A stretch of 64,000 bases of DNA from Anagrus nilaparvatae (taxonomy: Eukaryota; Arthropoda; Insecta; Hymenoptera; Mymaridae), in the NCBI GenBank assembly GCA_022575985.1, contig JAKSXM010000007.1, forward strand, positions 71,423,001-71,487,000. Direction: 5' to 3'. Shown in pieces: positions 57,208-64,000 of this stretch. A model generated the notes under the pieces. It had not been told where the DNA came from, made no database searches, and saw only the letters and a list, made by a program, of their open reading frames with translations. A program made the position numbers and the translations under genes. Numbering within the stretch: position 1 is the first letter of the stretch; each line of letters starts with the position of its first letter.

Positions 57208-60200
57208 ATGGATTCAACTAAAACTACGAGACTTTCAAATCCAAGAGAAAAAGCTAATGTTATATCAATATTATCTTGGTGGTGAGTTATTTAATGTGAC
57301 TTTTGATTTATTGTATTATTTTTTTTTTATCTTTTTTTATTAAATACAAAACAGAATCATAAATTTTTTTTTATTTGTTTAATTTAACGTTATTTTGTAT
57401 AATTTTTTTAAAAATTATTTTATTTTTCACTGGAAAAAGTTGCACAAAATTAAACATATGGTTTATTAAAACAATAATATTAAAAATATACTTTCCTGTC
57501 AGGAATCACGTATTCCTGACGTATTAAGTGTGTTTTTTTGGCACTGATAAAAAAAAATTGTAACGACCTTTGCCTTGTCTGTAAAAGAAATGCCCCAAAT
57601 CTCGGTTTATCATCCAAGACTTCGCTAATTTACGTGCGATTCTTTACTTTTCTGGACATAGGCTCGAAATGTACATATTCTGTTAATATTTATTACTTAC
57701 ACATGAAATTATTTATTTATAACAATAGATTATATACACTGAAAGAAAAAAATTGTTATTATGATCCTTTCCTCAATTCAATTAACCCGATCACTAAATA
57801 TTTATATCAATAAGGCTTAGAAATACGTAAATAATGTAAAAAATTGTTTTTTGGACAAATCAAAAATATTTAGGATATACATAATTTTTTCAAATTTTGC
57901 TTATAACAGAAAAATAAATAAATATTTTAAAAAATAGTGACATATTTGAATAGACAGAGAAGTTTCATATTTTTAGCTGGTACTTAAAAGTTATTTTATT
58001 CTAATTAGAAAAAACTTCTTTGACCACTACAATGGTAATTGCCAGTGAATGGATTAAATTCATGAAAATTGTATTGAATATTGGTTTTCAAATAAAATTT
58101 TTTGTAAAAAAAGAATTTTCAAACTAAATTTTAAATTTGCAATAAAAAAGCAAAATTGACCTTTCTTCAAACAGATAACAAACAATAACCTATTAAGGCC
58201 TAACCGACCTTTCTTGGACACTCGGACACATATTTTAGGCTAAAAAACTCACCTAGTAGATAATTCGGGTCGCTCTTTTAATTTCCGGAGCCCGTTTTTT
58301 GCTACAACCCCTACGAAACATGCTACGAAATGAGATATAAACCCCTAAAGTGAGGTAAATTTTCAAATAATTTTTCAGGAATTTTAAGTTCTTCCCAAAT
58401 GCAAAAAAATTTTTATTTAGTATAAAAACTTATTACTAGGACTCCCAAGAAAAGGTAAAATGTCAAATTTTCATGTATTAGCTATTACAACCCTCCCTGG
58501 CTGTGTCTTTAATAAGCAAAGGGGCGAGTTTTATAAATAAATGAAAGATTTTTCACGAATTACCTACTGGGTGAGTTTTTTAGCCTAAAATATGCAGATT
58601 TTGTTACCAAAAAATGCAAGTGCCCAAGAAAGGTCAGTTAGGCCTTAATAGGTTAAAAAAATTTGATATAAAATAAAATGATTTTTACAAGTTAGGGTAT
58701 AAAGTTCAACATCTAACTAAATTTTTCTAGAACTCAAAATAATTGTTTTAGGTATTTGAAACTATAAAATATTCTTAACAAAATAAGGCAATTACTTGTT
58801 TTACAAATTAGGTACTATAAAAATATAAGGAACCAGTATATTTTTATAACAAATAAATTAAATTTTTTCTATACACTACTTAAATTTTGCTTGAAAATTA
58901 CTAATTTCAAGATATTTATAATAGCCTTGAGTTATTTTAACCAAAAACCCAAAAACTTTATATTTAAAATTTGAATTAGTACTTTAATCTATATAGATAA
59001 AATTACGCAAATTAGGTATATCTTTGAATTTGACTTTCATTTAAATAATTATGACTTAATTATTAAAATTTTACATCATACATTTTGTTACTTATTAATT
59101 AAAATTAAATGATTTTTAACTAATAATGATATAAAAAAAAATAAAATTTCCAATTTAGTAAAAGTTTATAATTATAATAATTCTTAGAATTTCATTGTTT
59201 CAGTATATTTAAATAATTTGCTTAAAGATTAGATAATATTTAAATTATTTAAATAAATATTGAACTCAATATTGAGCATAATGTATAATTTTTAAATTAA
59301 TCGTCATTAATTATTTAGATTGCGTTTGCGTCAAATTTTACGTCATAGTTTATAACAAATATTTAAAAATTTTATTTTTTTTATCTAAACGTTTAAGTAA
59401 AGAGCTTTTTCGACGAGAAAATTTACAGCTCCTGTGGACCATAGAGATATTGTATATAGAGGAAACATTATATTATGCTGCACATACGTGGAAATCTCCA
59501 CTTTCAAAATAAAATAGTACCATATCTATCGCTCTCTAACCTTCTTAGTATAGGGTATTCGCTATAGGGTATTGCAAGCACGCGATAATAAATTAAAAAA
59601 TGTCCAATTTTTTATTAATGGAGAGATAATTATATTATATTATTTGCTGTAGCAAATTAATTGTCTTATTTTATTTTGCCTTTTTTTTTTAAATAAAACT
59701 ATATAAATAAAGCTATATATACTTAAAAAATTAAAAGTAAAAAAATTAAGCTATCACCGCCCAGGCAGCCAATACGTGCCAATTGATTACCACTGGCTTA
59801 GATTTTCAATAAAAATTAAATTTTTAAATTATTTTAAGGCTAGAAACTCATAAAGAATTCAATTTTTGAATCACTTTTTAACAACAAACCCTCAGAAAAT
59901 GTCTACAAGGGGTGTAAACTTAAAAAACAAGTGATTTTAGCTCTATTTTGCGGCCAAAATGCGCCACTTTGACATAAGCCCTTACTATTAGTAAAATAAT
60001 GAGTCTTTTTTCTATCTAATTAGTACCCGGGGGTTTTTTGAAGTTGCTAATTTTAAATATAAACTAGAAAAAATCATATATAATTTCATTTAGGGCCGGG
60101 ATATTGGGGTGAAAAGGGGTGAAAAATAAATTTACATATCTAGAACAAAAAAGGCCTATTTTCTACCCTAGGGAGACGGCTTTTTTGCCCGTTCTATGTA

Positions 60201-63200
60201 AAACTATGTTTTTAATCACGGGACAAAATATGCGGTTTGACTTTTGCATTCTGTCTGCACTCGCTCGTGGATACAATTGCTTGCAAAGTCAAAACTAATA
60301 TTTTGTCCCTTGTTTAAAAAATAGCTATTTTATAAAAGACTTCATTTTTACTCGAAAAATTATATCAGGGGGTTTCCGAGGATACATATGCATAAGTTTT
60401 GGCCAAGGTTTTGGCCATATTTATAAAAAAAAATTTTTACTGCTTTTTTTTGTTACAACTTAAAAATCATTCTAAATACGGATGTCAATCTTCCAAAAAA
60501 TAAATAAAAGTTGTTCAATGGAATTGCAGGCACGTTAAAAGAGAGGGGAAAAGGAGGATCAAGGTCATGCCCCTCCCCGAAATGAAAATTTTTAGTAAAA
60601 ATATTTTTAGCCCTATTTCTAAAAACTTTTAATTGCTTATTAACAAATATAAATTTTAAACAATTTAAATTTGTAATAGTATTTATTTATCCAAGTTTTT
60701 TACAGAAAAATCAATAAAATTTTTTTATGTACTAAAATCTGAATGATAAAAATCAATTAGAAAGATGAAATAAGACAATGAAAAAATTTGATTTGTTTGT
60801 ATTTAAATTCTACCTGGGCGTAAAATTATAGATTTTCGGAATGAGGTGCCAAGAGTAAAAATAGACCTCGAGGGTTGATTTATTAAAATAAATATGAAAA
60901 TTTAGGGATAAATTTTGTTTGCGATTTGATTTGCATAAAAAAAAACAGATTATTCAACTCTGTAATTTTCAGTTACGAAAAATGGAGCTTCCAGTAGCAG
61001 CAACTGAATAATTTATTTTTTTCGAGATAAAAAGTTTCAGTTTTATTCTTGATTAGGCTGAATGAAATTATATTTATTTTATTTTTTATTTTGCCTTAAC
61101 TTTATTGACATCGTTAATTATTTTTTAGGTGGACTTTGACTATTTTTAAAACTGGTTACAAGAAAGTATTAGGACCGGATGATTTATATGAGCCTTTGAA
61201 AAAAGATCGTTCAAATCTGCTTGGCGATAAATTAGAGGCGTAAGCTCTTTTTTCAGATTTTTTTGTTGCTATATATGACTTTTATTAGTTAATTATTATT
61301 TTGTCTTATATATTATTTAGCCGATGGGATGAAGAAGTTAAAAATGCGAGTAAAAAAAGACGTCGACCAAGTTTATTTAAGACTATTTTTCGTACATTTG
61401 CCTCAGAATATTTTCAACTCGGACTAATTCAAGTACTAAACGAATTTGTAATCAGGTAAATTTGCAGCAATACTCTAACTTTATTGTTGAAAGAAGCTAA
61501 TTAATTTCTGTTTTTAGATTAGGGACTCCAATGTTATTGGGTGGACTTCTAAACTATTTTAAAGTTGAGGTTCCAACAGAATCTCGTACGTCTTATGAAA
61601 CGGCACTGTATTGTGCTGCCGGTATTTCTGTTTCAACTGCTTTAAGTGCAATTACCATAAACCAGTCAATATTTTCTGCATTTCATGTTGGTGGAAGAAT
61701 AAGAGTAGCTGTATGTTCACTTGTATATAGAAAAGTACGTAAAAATAAATATTTCATTGACTAAAGTATTTATACGCTAAAATAATATTTCTTTGTATTT
61801 CCTTTTAAAGGCTTTAAAATTAAGTAAAACTGCCCTTGGAGATAGTGCGCCTGGTAAAATAGTAAATTTGGTAGCTAACGATGTAAACAGATTTGATTTG
61901 GTATCGATTTTCTTTCATCATATGTGGTCTGCTCCTTTATCTGCTATAATTATTGGAGTCATTTTATGTTATAGCACAGGATGGGCTGGTTTAGTTGGTA
62001 TTGTAGCTGTTTTCACTGTAGTGCCTACACAATGTAACTACGATAATTTTTATTATATTTGCTATAAATTCTTGAAAAATAAAAAATTATAAAATACAAT
62101 TTTTATTTTAGCTTATACGGGTAAATTATCTTCGATATTCAGGCTTCAAACTGCAATAAAAACAGACGAAAGAGTGCGATTAATGGATGAAATTATATCT
62201 GGTGTTCAAGTTATAAAAATGTACGCTTGGGAAAAACCTTTTTGTGCTCTTATCGAATTAGCTCGAAAACTTGAATTAAAAGTTGTACGTAAAAGCTCTT
62301 ACATAAGGGGTATCTTTATGACCTTTAATCTTTTTACAACGAGAATGGCCTTATATTGTACAATAGTAACTATTTTGCTGTTTTATAAAGAAAGAAATTT
62401 ATCATCATCAGAAATTTTTGTATTGTCATCATATTTTAATATAATGGCACATACGATGTCAGGAATGTTTGTTAGAGGTTTCGCTGAAATAGCTGAATGT
62501 TTAGTTGCTGTTAAACGTCTTCAAAATTTTTTAATGTTTGAAGAATTCGAAAAAGGAAATGTAACTAATGTTGCTCAATCTCCTAATCTTAATGGAAAAT
62601 TAAATTCAAATTTGAAAAACAATATAACATCGGTTTCAAAACAAGATTTGCCTTATATTGACGATGATTTGCTTAGTGATCAAAATAGTAATGGTAAAAA
62701 TAAGCAAACCGGTATATTAATGGTAGCCAATGATTTATTGAAAAATGAGTTAACAGACTCTGAAAAAGAAGAAACGATAAATAAAAGGTAAATATTTTCG
62801 AAAAACAAATTTTTGTCTTCATGTAAATGAAATAAAAAAAAACTAACATGATTTTTTTATCATTTATATCAGAGATGTTACTGAAAATAATTTCACATGG
62901 GCTGTTAAAATGAATAATATTACTGCAAAATGGGATTTAAGTTCACAAGAAACAGCTTTGCAAGACATAGATCTTAGTGTTGAGAAAGGAAAGCTTTATG
63001 TAGTTATCGGAATGGTAGGTTCTGGTAAAAGCTCACTTTTATCAACAATTCTCGGAGAAGTAAATTTATTAAAAGGAAATATTAAAGTTAATGGAAAAAT
63101 TAGTTACTCAGAACAAGAAGCCTGGGTATTTGGTTCTAGCGTTAGACAAAACATTCTCTTCGGCGAGAAATTTGATCGTCATCGTTATCAAAAGACCGTA

Positions 63201-64000
63201 AAGGTTTGTGCGCTTCAAAAAGATTTTAAACAGTTTCCTCAAGGAGATCAAACGATAGTTGGAGAAAGAGGAAGTTCACTATCAGGTGGACAAAAGGCAA
63301 GAATAAACCTTGCAAGAGCAGTTTATAGACAAGCTGATATTTATTTACTCGATGATCCATTGAGTGCTGTAAGTGGGAATTTTATATTATATTTAGCTAA
63401 AACTCTAAGATTCATGTTTATAAAATATTTTCTTAGGTTGATGCTCACGTTAGTAAACATTTGTTTGAAGAGTGCTTGCAACGTTACTTATCCGGGAAAA
63501 CTCGCATTCTAGCAACTCACCAGCTTCAGTATGTTAAAGATGCCGATAAAATTATTTGTTTAGATCAAGGAAAAATGAGAATTTTTAATGATTATCATGA
63601 ATTATTATTGGCTTTTCCTCATTACGGTAATTTGATTGCAGAAGAAAATGCGGAAGAAAATTTAGAAGTATTTGAAAACCCTAAAAAATTTAAGCGCAGA
63701 TTATCATCAGCTAGTAACAGAGTAAGTATTTAAAAAATTAATATTTTTTTCAGATTGTCTCAATCCTATAATTTTATTTTTACACAGAGTCGATTGACTG
63801 ATATAAGTGGAGGAGATACTGACATCGAAGATGACGATGATAATGATTCAGAACAATTTAATAATTTAATGGAAGGAACTTCACGAGGCTCAGTTAGAGG
63901 AAATATTTTGCTGAAATACTTTAGATCTGGAAGTAGTTTGTTGCTAGTACTAATTATGTTTTTTCTGTATTTATTAACACAAGTAGTTACCAGTCTTACG
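57208..64000 (+). CDS. ABCC4: ABCC4-type multidrug resistance-associated transporter, copy C (3' end outside the window)
   Basis: Nine exons seen: 57208-57281, 61129-61239, 61321-61455, 61518-61734, 61811-62033, 62112-62787, 62873-63368, 63437-63721 and 63788 to the window edge; 2,430 nt, 810 codons, all in frame and at the same intron positions as A and B. TMD1 with NLVANDVNRFD and DERVRLMDEIISGVQVIKM, and NBD1 with GMVGSGKSS (K531), LSGGQ and LLDDPLSAV are intact. The sequence stops early in TMD2. The TMD1-NBD1 linker is the longest of the three. Intron 1 is 3.8 kb and holds three repeats. Exon 2 has a good donor (GAGGC|GTAAGC), unlike A and B. NBD1 is a mosaic of A-like and B-like segments. 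An acidic stretch (DTDIEDDDDND) marks the NBD1-TMD2 linker. Confidence 0.92.
57553..57673. repeat. Hairpin repeat (AGAATGGCCCAGATCG family) in intron 1 of copy C
   Basis: AAAGAAATGCCCCAAATCTCG and TAATTTACGTGCGATTCTTT, then TTCTGGACATAGG, match the two ends of the family seen at 36747 and 48840. The overlapping 91-codon frame is not a gene. Confidence 0.5.
58187..58654. repeat. Foldback element in intron 1 of copy C
   Basis: AACCTATTAAGGCCTAACCG (then ACCTTTCTTGG) at the left is repeated inverted at the right (...TTAGGCCTTAATAGGTT). CTAAAAAACTCACC is mirrored by GGTGAGTTTTTTAG. About 468 bp, non-coding. Confidence 0.8.
60135..60330. repeat. Full copy of the 190-bp dispersed repeat
   Basis: AAAAAAGGCCTATTTTCTAC, CCTAGGGAGACGGCTTTTTT, TGACTTTTGCATTCTGTCTG and CAAAGTCAAAACTAATATTT follow the same order as the copies at 11040 and 11280, ending in TTTAAAAAATAGCTATTTT. 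Confidence 0.7.

Overview
The window is AT-rich animal nuclear DNA with spliced genes (GT-AG introns), many non-autonomous foldback transposons and decayed retroelements. Polo kinase followed by ABCC4-type transporters of the insect lethal(2)03659 kind points to an insect, most likely a hymenopteran such as a parasitoid wasp. The order-level call is inference; nothing here fixes the species.

Layout. (1) 0.3-2.1 kb, minus strand: a five-exon gene for an RGG-rich, tyrosine/glycine-rich low-complexity protein, with an alternative downstream microexon. (2) 2.3-3.4 kb: divergent promoter region. (3) 3.4-5.5 kb, plus strand: a complete four-exon polo (PLK1) gene. (4) 5.5-19.3 kb: gene desert with foldback elements, dispersed repeats, an unidentified broken minus-strand gene (15.6-17.5 kb) and an R1-like LINE relic (17.7-18.8 kb). 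(5) 19.3 kb to the end: a tandem head-to-tail array of three ABCC4-type transporter genes, A (19349-28066, 15 exons, 1,400 aa), B (33358-43814, 15 exons, 1,398 aa) and C (from 57208, nine exons seen, running off the right edge). All exon joins were worked out by hand and keep frame; intron positions and phases are the same in all copies.

The spaces between and inside the ABCC genes are filled with mobile DNA: large palindromes of 1.1-2.4 kb (20.3, 33.6, 44.8 and 49.3 kb), one with another palindromic element nested in it; a 5'-truncated LINE split by a TA-flanked insertion; a Penelope-like relic with GIY-YIG motifs; LINE and SINE remains in introns; and GC-rich repeat islands in an intron of A. 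The three transporters show patchwork similarity that suggests gene conversion. No tRNA, rRNA or CRISPR was found. Exon boundaries are predictions from reading frame, splice consensus and paralogue comparison, without transcript evidence.
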